A DNA stretch of 64,000 nucleotides from Spirosoma panaciterrae DSM 21099 (GCF_000374025.1 NZ_KB893182.1:117819-181818); one strand, 5' to 3'; shown: positions 54,190-62,779, counted from the stretch's first letter. Notes: generated by a model from the letters alone, not told the origin. A program made the numbers and translations.

Positions 54190-55683
54190 TTACTTTTTGA
54201 GAACGGGCTTTAGACCTCCAGGATGGGCAATCGCAGGCCGAAAAGAGTCTAGCCGAAGCGTATCCATTGCCGATTGACCAACGTAGCGAATCGGTACAGG
54301 CGTTTTTATAAATAGTAGACTATCTGCCTGATACGTAGATGTTGCTGTTTGTATGCCAACCGGAAACCCATTGAACCGAAGTTTACGAAGAATAATGGGC
54401 CGCTGGCCGGATAGGAGCAATGCGGCAGGCCCCTGAAAACTTGAGTCGGCCGTAATGGATACCGTGCCATCCCCAACAACTACCACTGAATCTTTTAGCT
54501 CAATCGGGCTGGTTAGGGTAATAGTTGGTCCAAAAATAGCTTTGGTTAAGCGCACAATCCGCTGGGGCGACTGGCGGGCCTGGTCGAGCAGTCGGCGTAG
54601 TGTAGCCTCTTCGGTCGAGCGGCTGACAATAGGAACCGTTTGTGGCTTATCAGTAACCGGCGGGGGGACTGCCTGGTTTACAAGCCAAACGACTACACTT
54701 ATCAGGAGCAGGCAAAGCCCTGAAAGACTCCAGACAGCCCATGTCAATCGGTTTTTTAAGTTAGCAGATCCTGGCGTTGATCGGCTTGTAAATGACTCAT
54801 CCGCATCGGATTGGAGAGGGGTCGCAACTGGCTCATGGGTAGCTTGATCCGACTTGACTTCAGTGGGCGAACACGTCTGATTGCGAACCAATACAAGGGT
54901 GATATTATCCCTGCCACCTGCCGCCAGGGCTTTTTCCAGCAACTCATCAACCTGGCTCTCAGGTGAAATCTGACTACTAAGGGTTGATTTGATGGACCGA
55001 CTATCCACCATATCGGTTAAGCCATCACTACAAAGAAGTACTACGTTTCCAGGCAAAAAGGGAGCTTCCCCGATTTCCGCCAGTTCTTCGCCCTCTACGG
55101 GTACGGAACTACCGACATCCCGGATTATTTCATTGCGCCGAGGGTGGCTCATGGCTTCGGCTTCGGTTAGTTGACCAGCGTCTTCCAATAAACCGATAAC
55201 CGAATGGTCGTGAGTAAGCTTTGTCAGTTCGTTCTGATGCAAACGGTAAAGCCGTGTATCGCCAACGTGGGCGAAATAAAGTTTCTGCGCATGCACATCC
55301 GTTACGACGATAGTGAGTACACACCCCATTTCCCGGTACTGATCTTTCTGCTGCCGCTCTTCATAAATGCGCCGATTGGCATACTCGACGGCTTCCCGGA
55401 GCATCTGTTTCAGTTCGCCGGAAGCTTTGTTCATAACTTGCTCCAGGGCATTTCGAGCCAGTTCGGCAGCGTATTCTCCCCCAGCGTAGCCACCTACACC
55501 GTCGATAACGGCAAACATACTTTTACCAGACGATTGGCTCCAGAGCGGGGAGAGCGAAATGAACGTATCCTGGTTCGACTGGCGTACTCGACCTGGGTGC
55601 GTGCGACCGGCAAAGAGGATCGAAGGCCGCTTTGATTCGTCAGAAAACGTATCAATGGCTTCTTCCATATTGTTAGAGGCCAT
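54190..55683 (-). CDS. transmembrane PP2C-family phosphatase with outer beta-helix domain (PstP-like)
   Basis: A 497-residue protein. The PP2C domain (20-265) has VRQSNQDTF, DGVGGYAGGEY, HVGDTRLYRL, CSDGLTDMV and GGRDNITLV. The usual GTT is GCVLT. A linker, a membrane segment (WSLSGLCLLLISVVVWLV) and a C-terminal region with short beta-strand repeats of pectin-lyase-like type (TITLTSPIELKDSVVVVGDG) follow. It is the counterpart of PstP in the operon with the RodA-PBP fusion, with a possible outside sensor domain. Confidence 0.87.
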   Translation of the reverse strand: MASNNMEEAIDTFSDESKRPSILFAGRTHPGRVRQSNQDTFISLSPLWSQSSGKSMFAVIDGVGGYAGGEYAAELARNALEQVMNKASGELKQMLREAVEYANRRIYEERQQKDQYREMGCVLTIVVTDVHAQKLYFAHVGDTRLYRLHQNELTKLTHDHSVIGLLEDAGQLTEAEAMSHPRRNEIIRDVGSSVPVEGEELAEIGEAPFLPGNVVLLCSDGLTDMVDSRSIKSTLSSQISPESQVDELLEKALAAGGRDNITLVLVRNQTCSPTEVKSDQATHEPVATPLQSDADESFTSRSTPGSANLKNRLTWAVWSLSGLCLLLISVVVWLVNQAVPPPVTDKPQTVPIVSRSTEEATLRRLLDQARQSPQRIVRLTKAIFGPTITLTSPIELKDSVVVVGDGTVSITADSSFQGPAALLLSGQRPIILRKLRFNGFPVGIQTATSTYQADSLLFIKTPVPIRYVGQSAMDTLRLDSFRPAIAHPGGLKPVLKK

Positions 55684-55688
55684 GCGGG

Positions 55689-55772
55689 TCAGTCAGGTTT
55701 ATTCTGTAAATGGGATCGAACGAGCAACAGAGCAAGTATCAGCAAAACGACGATTAGCAGGGTATCAATCAT
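55689..55772 (-). CDS. 27-residue single-pass membrane peptide
   Basis: An ATG at 55772 opens a 27-codon frame reading MIDTLLIVVLLILALLL, then RSHLQNKPD and a stop at 55689. It fits exactly between the FHA gene (18 bp away) and the phosphatase start (5 bp away) on the same strand. The spacing, the near-perfect membrane helix with a basic/polar tail, and the operon position argue for a real gene despite the length. Function unknown; it may be a regulatory membrane peptide of the phosphatase or of the RodA-PBP complex. Confidence 0.6.
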   Translation of the reverse strand: MIDTLLIVVLLILALLLVRSHLQNKPD

Positions 55773-55790
55773 AAGACTGTCTGGAGAGAT

Positions 55791-56801
55791 TTAGAGATTG
55801 GGAAAAAACTCCAGCTCAACCATATGATTTAAAAGTAGTTTACTGCCCAGGGCTAAAGGGGTGTAGGTAAACTGGCCTTTTTCCGGCAAACTTTGCGTGA
55901 GAGGCTGTTCGTCGAGCAGGGTTTCTTTGTTGCTTAAAACGGCTACTTCAAAATGCCCCAGGGTGTCGTTGTAACGAATGCGTGCGTGCGGATTAGAAAC
56001 ATAGCGCGACTCTATCCGCACTTCATAATGATCATTATCGGGTTCTTTTCGTGCAATCGTTATTTCGCGTTTATGCATAAAATAATCCCAGGAGTCGGCA
56101 TCATCAGGCTTCACCCGAATGCGGGCCAGGGGGGCATCCGACCACAGCCGGTCTGTGGGGGCAGAGGCTGGCATACTGGACGGTTTAGGCCCTGAACGTA
56201 GAATAGGTACCCAAAATAAGCCACCAGATTCATAAGCGACAGCCGGGAACTGATCCAGCGCCATAGCCAGGTTTCGGAATGTCTGACTTTTAGCGTTTCG
56301 GACCGTTCCGCGTCGGTTGGTTGCTCCAGTGGGCCCGGTAACCGATTCGCGGGTATCGTCGGGTGCTGGACCTACCAGTTCACTAAAAATAAGCAGGTTA
56401 TCGGGTTTGATAGTTTCCTGTGCGAACTCTTCCGTAGCTACAAACTGAAACTGCCACCGCGTTGCCAGTGGAGCTATCTTCAGACCGGAAGCCTCTTTGC
56501 GTTTCATTTCCAGCGCTGTTTGCAACTTTTGGTCAAAAAAAATGACTACTTCGTCAACAACGGCTTTAAAGGCTGCTTTTTGGCGCTCGTAAACGTCGGG
56601 ATGCATGCAGATGACGTAGCTACAGTGCGGAATCAGTTTTAGATACGTACTCTCTTCCTGAAGCGACTGTTGAAAAGCAAGTAGGAGTTCATCAATAATA
56701 CGACGTGATCCGACGCGAAGGTGAGTAGCAGGCTGAGGTTCGGCTTCTCGATATACATCCGTTGTCAGCTTTTGGAACAAGGATTGAATAGTACGAAACA
56801 T
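55791..56801 (-). CDS. FhaA-like FHA-domain protein
   Basis: A 336-residue protein. The N-terminal part (FQQSLQEESTYLKLIPHCSY; DVYERQKAAFKAVVDEVV) resembles the FhaA_N/DUF3662 domain of actinobacterial FhaA. The C-terminal FHA domain has EITIARKEPDNDHYEVRIE and SNPHARIRYND. It is the first gene of the operon FHA - peptide - phosphatase - RodA/PBP. FhaA in Mycobacterium binds phosphorylated MviN-type partners in peptidoglycan synthesis; a similar role is inferred. Confidence 0.78.
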   Translation of the reverse strand: MFRTIQSLFQKLTTDVYREAEPQPATHLRVGSRRIIDELLLAFQQSLQEESTYLKLIPHCSYVICMHPDVYERQKAAFKAVVDEVVIFFDQKLQTALEMKRKEASGLKIAPLATRWQFQFVATEEFAQETIKPDNLLIFSELVGPAPDDTRESVTGPTGATNRRGTVRNAKSQTFRNLAMALDQFPAVAYESGGLFWVPILRSGPKPSSMPASAPTDRLWSDAPLARIRVKPDDADSWDYFMHKREITIARKEPDNDHYEVRIESRYVSNPHARIRYNDTLGHFEVAVLSNKETLLDEQPLTQSLPEKGQFTYTPLALGSKLLLNHMVELEFFPNL

Positions 56802-57032
56802 TTTGGTTATATCGTAAATATTGGGTCTCTATTGATTAACTATAAATGGTTATTTCTTTTGTAATGAGCGTCGGAATATACTGTTTTGATTAAGTAGAGC
56901 AAATTAAATAAAAAGCATTGGGCCACAAAGGAATAAGATAGTACACTCTGTTTATTTTTTTGATGTTTATGTACTTTCTTTGAGTAAGTTAGCTTGTTAA
57001 TTTAATCCATTCCTTCGTTCATTCCTTCACTT

Positions 57033-57842
57033 ATGTTGACTAAACTACTTGATTCGTTTCGAAAACGGGAGGAATCGTACCACGAGTTTATAAAGGCTGC
57101 TCAGGATGCTACCGATGAGGCTTTAAGAGATTTCAGCAAGGCAACCCCGGTTCCCTTAGAAGGCATTACTTTATATGTGGTCAGTACCGATGAAGTTGCC
57201 CAGCAGAAACTAGCGCAGCATCTGGCCCAGCCAAACTTTGTGACCGATTGGCAAGCTTCGTTTGCCCAGGATACCGCCTACGTGTCTGCTAATTGCCTGT
57301 GGCAAGCTGAGCTGGTCACCGAGATGCCTCATCACCTTCATCATCTTCGACTTGTTCATCAGCATTCATCAACCTATCAGTTCGCTGTATGGCTAATTTT
57401 ACGTCAGCAGGCTTACCAGGCCATAGAACCCCTCGTAGCTTACATTTATCAGACACAAACAAAATTCATCTTACAACCAACTGCCGATAAACTTTCCTTT
57501 CAGATTGGGCGGGGAAGTAACCCCCGGTTAGATGATGGGTTTTATCGGGAAAACCACATTTATTTTATCGATTCTGAGAAAAATAGTGGTATCAGCCGCA
57601 ATCATGCCGTAATTCGATACGATCCCCAACAGCGTCGATTTTTGCTGAAGGCCGAAAATAAACGGCTAACTGTCCGGGCGCAGGGAGCCAGACAGCCTAT
57701 TCAGTTAAATTACAGCGGGGCTACTCATATACTGGCCGAAGGCGACCAGATTTCGCTGGATAGTACTAATCCAGAGGGGCTTCTTTTGTTTTCGTTCCAT
57801 CCCTCACATACCAATGAGTTCGGATCAGACCCAGCGGTTTAA
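57033..57842 (+). CDS. FHA-domain protein
   Basis: A 269-residue protein. The FHA fold at about 148-255 reads FQIGRGSNPRLDDGFYRENH and SGISRNHAVIRYD, with the Arg, Ser and His of a phosphothreonine-binding site. The N-terminal half (residues 1-140) resembles in pattern the N-terminus of the FhaA-like protein. Its 3' end overlaps the following kinase gene by 29 bp. The gene is divergent from the FhaA-like operon (230 bp apart), so a shared regulatory region is likely. Confidence 0.82.
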   Translation: MLTKLLDSFRKREESYHEFIKAAQDATDEALRDFSKATPVPLEGITLYVVSTDEVAQQKLAQHLAQPNFVTDWQASFAQDTAYVSANCLWQAELVTEMPHHLHHLRLVHQHSSTYQFAVWLILRQQAYQAIEPLVAYIYQTQTKFILQPTADKLSFQIGRGSNPRLDDGFYRENHIYFIDSEKNSGISRNHAVIRYDPQQRRFLLKAENKRLTVRAQGARQPIQLNYSGATHILAEGDQISLDSTNPEGLLLFSFHPSHTNEFGSDPAV

Positions 57843-59484
57843 TATCGCTCGCTACGTACGCGTTGGCCAGCTTGGCCAAGGAACGTTTAGTACCGTTTAC
57901 AAAGTGATCCGCAACGGCCAGCCGCAACAGGTGTATGCACTGAAAGTATTACGCGAGTCAGTAGCCACACCTGACGAACTTCAGCATTTTCGGGAAGAAG
58001 CGCAGTTGATGCAACGCCTTAACTCGCCCAGCTTTCCACAATTCCACGAATTCGGACAGGAGTTGGATTACGTGTTTATTGCTATGGAGTTTGTCGAAGG
58101 AAAAAGCCTGGAAGAAATCCTTGGCACCGAATCGACTTTGCCGACTATTCAGGTCTGTCGGTTGATTCAGCAGATCGGTTCCGCACTCGATCAACTCCAG
58201 AATCAGGGGGTTGTACATCGGGACGTAAAGCCGGCAAATCTCATGCGACGTCCTGGTGGGAATTTTGTGTTGATGGATTTAGGAATTGCCTGCCAATCGG
58301 CACCACTCACCCAGCCCGACCAGGCCGGAACGCCCGAATACATGGCTCCCGAACGTTTCTATGAAGGGGCTCGATTAGACTTTACGGCCGATGTATATAG
58401 TCTTGGCTGTGTGATCTATCAATGTCTGACAGGCGAATTGCCTATTGCGCCTGGTCCCAACTTTCTGAACGCTCTTGAAACGGTTTCGCCTAAACCGATA
58501 CGAGCGTATCGATCCGACTTCCCGGAAGCGTTAGACCAGGTTATTTTAAAAATGTTGTCGAAAGAGCCTGGCAATCGATTCATGAACGGAACCGAGTTGG
58601 CAACGGCCTTCGCATCTGCCTGTCGGGAAGTGGCCCTTGACAAAGCCAGCCGTATGGGGCGTCCTACTCCTAAAAATGAGGCATCGGTCTGGTACGAATA
58701 TGCCCTAACCTGCCAGCCTGATAACGTTCTTTTACAACAAGAATATGCTAGCTGGAAACAACAGGTTTTCAGACAGGATACTGCCTACTCCGACACGGCG
58801 ACCGGAACCAGACCCAAGCGGAACCCATCCATTAGCCCCCGACCCCGTTCGTTGGTTGATCGTGGGAACACGGTAAAGAAAGCCCCCTCCGAATCTATAG
58901 CTCCGAATCAACAGACCGACCAACCCGGCGACTGGCTGGTCAGACGAATTTTGCCGGGTGTTTTACTCCTCTTGAGTGGGTTGGTTTTCGTCTTTTTTTT
59001 TAAAGAAATTTTCTTTAAACCGGTTAAGTTACCTAAAATCAGTGGCCAGGCTGCTCCTGATTCGACAGGAGTAGAAGACAATCCAGGCTATGCTTCGATT
59101 GCCCCCGTGGAAGCTCGTAAGCTTTTGAGTAAGGGAAATGATTATCTGTTAGGGCGAAACGGCAAAGCCAAAAACGCATCGAGGGCGATGCTGTATTTGA
59201 AACGGGCTGCGTATACATCCGATAAGGCCATAGTGATCGATGCCAGTTATGCCGTCGGTAGTTATTATGCTTCGAAAAGGCAGGATGAAAAGGCTCAGTT
59301 CTGGCTTAAGCGGGCCGCGGACCTGGAGAGTGATAAAGCTGAATTATTACTGGGTAAACTCGTTGAGCGGCAAGTGGATAGGCGGCCTAGGCAATTTACG
59401 GCTTGCTACTGGTATCAACGAGCGGCCCGGCACAATAACCTGGAAGCCAAACGAGCCATCAGACGATTGCATTGCTCTGCTTGA
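57814..59484 (+). CDS. transmembrane Ser/Thr protein kinase with Sel1-type repeats
   Basis: A 556-residue kinase. The domain has LGQGTFSTVYK, YALK (ATP Lys), HRDVKPAN with Asp137, and DLG with Asp155 in place of DFG, then APE. A long Ser/Pro-rich linker, a membrane segment (ILPGVLLLLSGLVFVFFF) and Sel1-like repeats (AQFWLKRAADLESDKAEL; CYWYQRAARHNNLEAKRAI) follow. The kinase sequence differs clearly from the 34144/36022 pair. It overlaps the FHA gene by 29 bp, so the two are made together. Confidence 0.9.
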   Translation: MSSDQTQRFNIARYVRVGQLGQGTFSTVYKVIRNGQPQQVYALKVLRESVATPDELQHFREEAQLMQRLNSPSFPQFHEFGQELDYVFIAMEFVEGKSLEEILGTESTLPTIQVCRLIQQIGSALDQLQNQGVVHRDVKPANLMRRPGGNFVLMDLGIACQSAPLTQPDQAGTPEYMAPERFYEGARLDFTADVYSLGCVIYQCLTGELPIAPGPNFLNALETVSPKPIRAYRSDFPEALDQVILKMLSKEPGNRFMNGTELATAFASACREVALDKASRMGRPTPKNEASVWYEYALTCQPDNVLLQQEYASWKQQVFRQDTAYSDTATGTRPKRNPSISPRPRSLVDRGNTVKKAPSESIAPNQQTDQPGDWLVRRILPGVLLLLSGLVFVFFFKEIFFKPVKLPKISGQAAPDSTGVEDNPGYASIAPVEARKLLSKGNDYLLGRNGKAKNASRAMLYLKRAAYTSDKAIVIDASYAVGSYYASKRQDEKAQFWLKRAADLESDKAELLLGKLVERQVDRRPRQFTACYWYQRAARHNNLEAKRAIRRLHCSA

Positions 59485-59596
59485 TTGGTCTGGCCATTTG
59501 AACGGAGCCTGTTGGAATAATCAGTGTATAGCAACCACTTGGATAGATCGTGGAAATACGTCATTTCGACGAAAACTAATTATTTACTGTAAAGCC

Positions 59597-59626
59597 CATT
59601 GACTATTTGGGGGCGGTTCGGATATA
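59597..59626 (+). promoter_or_regulatory. island promoter motif, copy 4 (CATTGAC-N16-GGATATA)
   Basis: CATTGAC at 59597-59603 and GGATATA at 59620-59626, 16 bp apart, 50 bp before the ATG of the decayed kinase. The promoter has outlived its gene. Confidence 0.6.
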
Positions 59627-59676
59627 CTGAATAGAGAGCTATACTGATTTGCCAATGATGTTTTCTACCTGGAGTG

Positions 59677-59908
59677 ATGAATTACAAACAGTTTTTGCAA
59701 CGCTTCTGCTATCACACCAGTCGCGATCTTATTGGTCAGGGTGGATTTGGTACGGTAGATCGCGCTTTCGATACGGAACATCAGCAGTAAAGGCCTAAAG
59801 CATTTGTATGCCCACGAGATTATTCATCGAGATTTAAAACCTGCCAAGACACAGATTATTTCTATGGCTCTTGAGAAGCGGAAACTATTAACGAAAACAG
59901 GGTATTGA
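59677..59908 (+). pseudogene. decayed Ser/Thr kinase
   Basis: The first frame from the ATG at 59677 encodes 37 residues with a kinase glycine loop (DLIGQGGFGTVDRAFDTEHQQ in two parts: GQGGFGTV and AFDTE) and stops at 59790. A second frame from 59788 reads KGLKHLYAHEIIHRDLKPA, the catalytic loop of a kinase, then runs to a TGA at 59906-59908. The N-lobe and the catalytic loop are joined with most of the domain deleted. It is a fourth kinase gene that was lost. Confidence 0.78.
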
Positions 59909-60268
59909 CGCTGAATTTTTGAGATAAGGATACATCTTGCAGTGTAAAGCTACAGGATGTTGGAGTAAGCCTTGCGTCAGCATACTGGATGGTTTATATT
60001 AGCAAAGAGAATATAGCTTATGGAATACATTGTGTCTTTGTGGGCAGTAGTTAAAACTAAGCTGTAGCTTATTTTAAAAAAAGTGCAACAAAACGAAAAA
60101 GTAGTTATTGATTGATAATGTTCTTATTGCCAGTCATGTAGCTCTTGAGATAGTGTATAGTTTAACCAGTACGATCAGAAAAAAGACAATGCGGTGAGTT
60201 GACCCGTGCTAGTGACAAACAGGCTGTAACCATTAAATCTTCCCAATAATTTAATATACCTAAATCAA
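59909..60268. other. intergenic, no gene recognised
   Basis: AT-rich and without an open frame of family quality. The promoter of the GYF_2/DUF805 gene should lie in the last part, but the island motif CAYTGAC-N16-GGATATA is not present. Confidence 0.4.
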
Positions 60269-60928
60269 ATGGACAAACGCTACTACTATTTTAATGGTAA
60301 TGAGCAAATTGGGCCGCTAAATTATAGCGACTTATTCAACCGGAACTTAACCCCAGATACATTATTCTGGTATGAAGGCCTGCCTCAATGGAAGAAAGGC
60401 TATGAGCTACCAGAATTGGCCAATCTGTTTAATCGGTCATCCAACACCCCGCCTGTTAATCCGCCCTATAATCAACCTCCTTATAACCAGCCTCCTTATA
60501 CACCACCTACTCCGTATCCAAATCCCAATCCCAATCAGTCCTATTCACCTCCATATCCCAGCTACCAGCTTCAGCCAACGCCACCCGCTTATGAATGGTA
60601 TTTCATGGCCTGGCAAAAATACGCTCAGTTTACGGGCCGTGCCCGACGAAGTGAATATTGGTATTTTACCCTGTTTCACTTCATTATATTAATCATCGCA
60701 AGTGTTATCGATGAAATGAAGAATAGCGGTAGCGAAGGTTATGGCTTATTAACCAGTCTCTATTACTTTGCCACTATTGTCCCCTACCTTGCCGTTGCCG
60801 TTAGACGAATACACGACACGGGGCAAAGCGGCTGGTTTATTTTAGTTCCAGTTTACAATTTAATCTTATTGTGTACGGAAGGCAACCGGGGGCCCAATCA
60901 ATATGGACCTGATCCAAAGTATGTTTAG
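60269..60928 (+). CDS. GYF_2 and DUF805 membrane protein
   Basis: A 219-residue protein. The N-terminal GYF_2 domain reads YYFNGNEQIGPLNYSDLF with WYEGLPQWKKGYELPEL, nearly the same as in the protein at 47070. A Pro/Tyr/Gln-rich linker of about 55 residues (NQPPYNQPPY type) leads to a DUF805 membrane part with FTGRARRSEYWYF and RRIHDTGQSGWF. It is the last gene of the island; its function is unknown. Confidence 0.82.
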   Translation: MDKRYYYFNGNEQIGPLNYSDLFNRNLTPDTLFWYEGLPQWKKGYELPELANLFNRSSNTPPVNPPYNQPPYNQPPYTPPTPYPNPNPNQSYSPPYPSYQLQPTPPAYEWYFMAWQKYAQFTGRARRSEYWYFTLFHFIILIIASVIDEMKNSGSEGYGLLTSLYYFATIVPYLAVAVRRIHDTGQSGWFILVPVYNLILLCTEGNRGPNQYGPDPKYV

Positions 60929-61056
60929 ATAACAAGTTGCCGATTCTGGGATAGCGCATAAATGTGGGCCATGATGTAGATGATCGTATTGATTTGAAAA
61001 CCAGTAGTACAGTTGTATTGGCAATCATAACGGTCATCTATATCCTGAAGTCGCTA

Positions 61057-61088
61057 GCATAAGACTCTGATTCCCCTGAGTCTTATGC
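61057..61088 (+). terminator. terminator-like hairpin after the GYF_2/DUF805 gene
   Basis: GCATAAGACTC (61057-61067) and GAGTCTTATGC (61078-61088) form a perfect 11-bp stem with a 10-base loop. There is no T-run directly after it. It lies about 130 bp downstream of the gene. Confidence 0.5.
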
Positions 61089-61263
61089 GGAATACTGAAC
61101 CTATTTTATTTCAGGTAATAGGTACGCTGTTCAGATTCAGCCAGAATAGGTTTGAGCGTTATGGAACCCTACTCTTCGCAGGCTAGGGGAATAGCTCTGG
61201 CTGTTGTTCATCGAGGGGGCCGAAAACGTGTTAAAGAAAATCAGTCTGAGAATGACAACCCAT

Positions 61264-61299
61264 GAAAAAAGCACTTACCGTTTTTAGTGGTAAGTGCTT
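61264..61299 (-). terminator. Rho-independent terminator on the minus strand
   Basis: AAGCACTTACC (61269-61279) and GGTAAGTGCTT (61289-61299) form a perfect 11-bp stem; read on the minus strand, the stem is followed by a run of six T. This is a good terminator for a minus-strand transcript that ends at the tRNA-like fragment just to its right. Confidence 0.65.
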
Positions 61300-61310
61300 G
61301 AGAATGAGCG

Positions 61311-61326
61311 TGGGCCAGGCAGGACT
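61311..61326 (-). other. tRNA 3'-end-like fragment, candidate attachment site
   Basis: On the plus strand TGGGCCAGGCAGGACT is the complement of a tRNA 3' end (acceptor strand CTGGCCCA after T-stem CCTGC and part of a T-loop). The match stops in the T-loop, where the sequence turns into unrelated DNA leading to an integrase gene. A minus-strand terminator follows at 61264-61299. This is the arrangement of a tRNA gene end left at one side of an integrated element. No full tRNA is present here. Confidence 0.45.
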
Positions 61327-61513
61327 GACACCTTATTTTTCTGATTTTTTCTACTCTTGTTTAAAGTCCCTGTAAGCTAGCATATTACCTTATATCTAAG
61401 ACAAAGATAAACAAACTAAAAACAATATAAAGAAAAAAGATCCGTCAACAAAACCGTCAACATTACGCTTATTTTTCTATCTTTACCATACCTCAAACAG
61501 TAATAGTATTGGT

Positions 61514-62779
61514 ATGGCAACAACTTCGTTTGTTCTGCGTGACCCCGACGCGGACGAGGAAACGAAAGTGCATCTCATTGTTCGTTTCAACAATACCCGG
61601 TTAGTATATCCGACCGAAAAAAAGATTCATCCGCTCTACTGGAACCCCAACAACCAACGGGCTAGAGCTACAAAGCAATTCCCAAATCATAACGAGTTTA
61701 ACGACCGGCTTACAGAAATTGAGCAAGCAGGTATGACTGCTTATAATGGGTTACTTGCTGAAGGTTTTAAGAAACCAGCAGTTGAACAAGTGCGAGAAAG
61801 GCTATTGTCAATCTTATTTCCAAAGGGTGATAATAAGAAACCAACCCTATTTGAGTTTTTTGAAATTTACATCAAGGAATATACTAACCTTCAAAAAGAA
61901 TCTAGCCTAAAGGTTAAGCGAACCACACTTAATCATTTGCAGAATTACGCAAAAGCCCGTAAGAGGAAAGTTGATTTTGATACAATCAATCTTGACTTCT
62001 ATTATGACTTTACTAGCTACCTAATGAACGATTGCGGGTATTTCAATAACACTGTAGGTAAGTATATAAAGACATTAAAGGCTGTTTTAAATGATGCTGC
62101 TGAAAAAGACTTTCATCAAAACTTTGCTTACAAAAAGAAAGGCTTTAAAACTCTGAATGATGAAGCTGATAATATCTATTTAAATGAGTCTGAAATTGAC
62201 CAGATGTATAATGTTTACTTAGCCAGCCAACCGAAGCTAGATAGGGTACGAGACATGTTCGTTATTGGTTGTTGGGTAGGCTTGCGATACTCTGATATGG
62301 CTGTCCTAAAAGCTGCTCACTTTATCGAAGAAGAAGGTAGTCGTTATATCAAGATTCGTACGCAGAAGATGTATAATGATGTTTATATACCGCTTCATCC
62401 GATGGTTGAAACAATATTAAAGAAGTATAAAGGCCAATTACCAAGAGTGTTGAGTAATCAAAAGGCTAATCAGTATCTAAAGGACATTGCAAAGCTAGCC
62501 AAGTTAAACAGCCCAGTTATTATTAATCGAAAGCGAGGCACTGAACGGGTATCAGAGTGTTTCGAGAAATGGCAACTAGTTAGTACCCATGCCCAACGTC
62601 GTAGCTTTGCTACAAACCTTTATTTACAAGGGGTTCCCACGATTACAATACGGGCAATCACAGGCCACAGAACAGAAAAAGCATTCCTAAGCTATATCAA
62701 GGTAGATTCTAAGCAACACGCAAAGTTGCTTAAAGAGCATTGGAATAATCAGACACGAATAACTCTTGAACATGCATAA
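61514..62779 (+). CDS. tyrosine recombinase / phage-type integrase
   Basis: A 421-residue protein. The N-terminal half has the SAM-like core-binding domain; the catalytic domain has CWVGLRYSDMAVLK with the first Arg, the His-x-x-Arg box in HAQRRSFATNLY, the following ITGHRTEKAFLSYIK with the second His and the Tyr nucleophile. It is the type found in Bacteroidota mobile elements. Upstream is a tRNA-like att candidate. The GC content is visibly lower than in the island to the left. Confidence 0.92.
   Translation: MATTSFVLRDPDADEETKVHLIVRFNNTRLVYPTEKKIHPLYWNPNNQRARATKQFPNHNEFNDRLTEIEQAGMTAYNGLLAEGFKKPAVEQVRERLLSILFPKGDNKKPTLFEFFEIYIKEYTNLQKESSLKVKRTTLNHLQNYAKARKRKVDFDTINLDFYYDFTSYLMNDCGYFNNTVGKYIKTLKAVLNDAAEKDFHQNFAYKKKGFKTLNDEADNIYLNESEIDQMYNVYLASQPKLDRVRDMFVIGCWVGLRYSDMAVLKAAHFIEEEGSRYIKIRTQKMYNDVYIPLHPMVETILKKYKGQLPRVLSNQKANQYLKDIAKLAKLNSPVIINRKRGTERVSECFEKWQLVSTHAQRRSFATNLYLQGVPTITIRAITGHRTEKAFLSYIKVDSKQHAKLLKEHWNNQTRITLEHA

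Noticed and set aside
61311..61326. A complete tRNA gene at the element boundary
   Set aside because: Only acceptor and part of the T-arm are present; no anticodon or D-arm follows, so it is called a fragment only.
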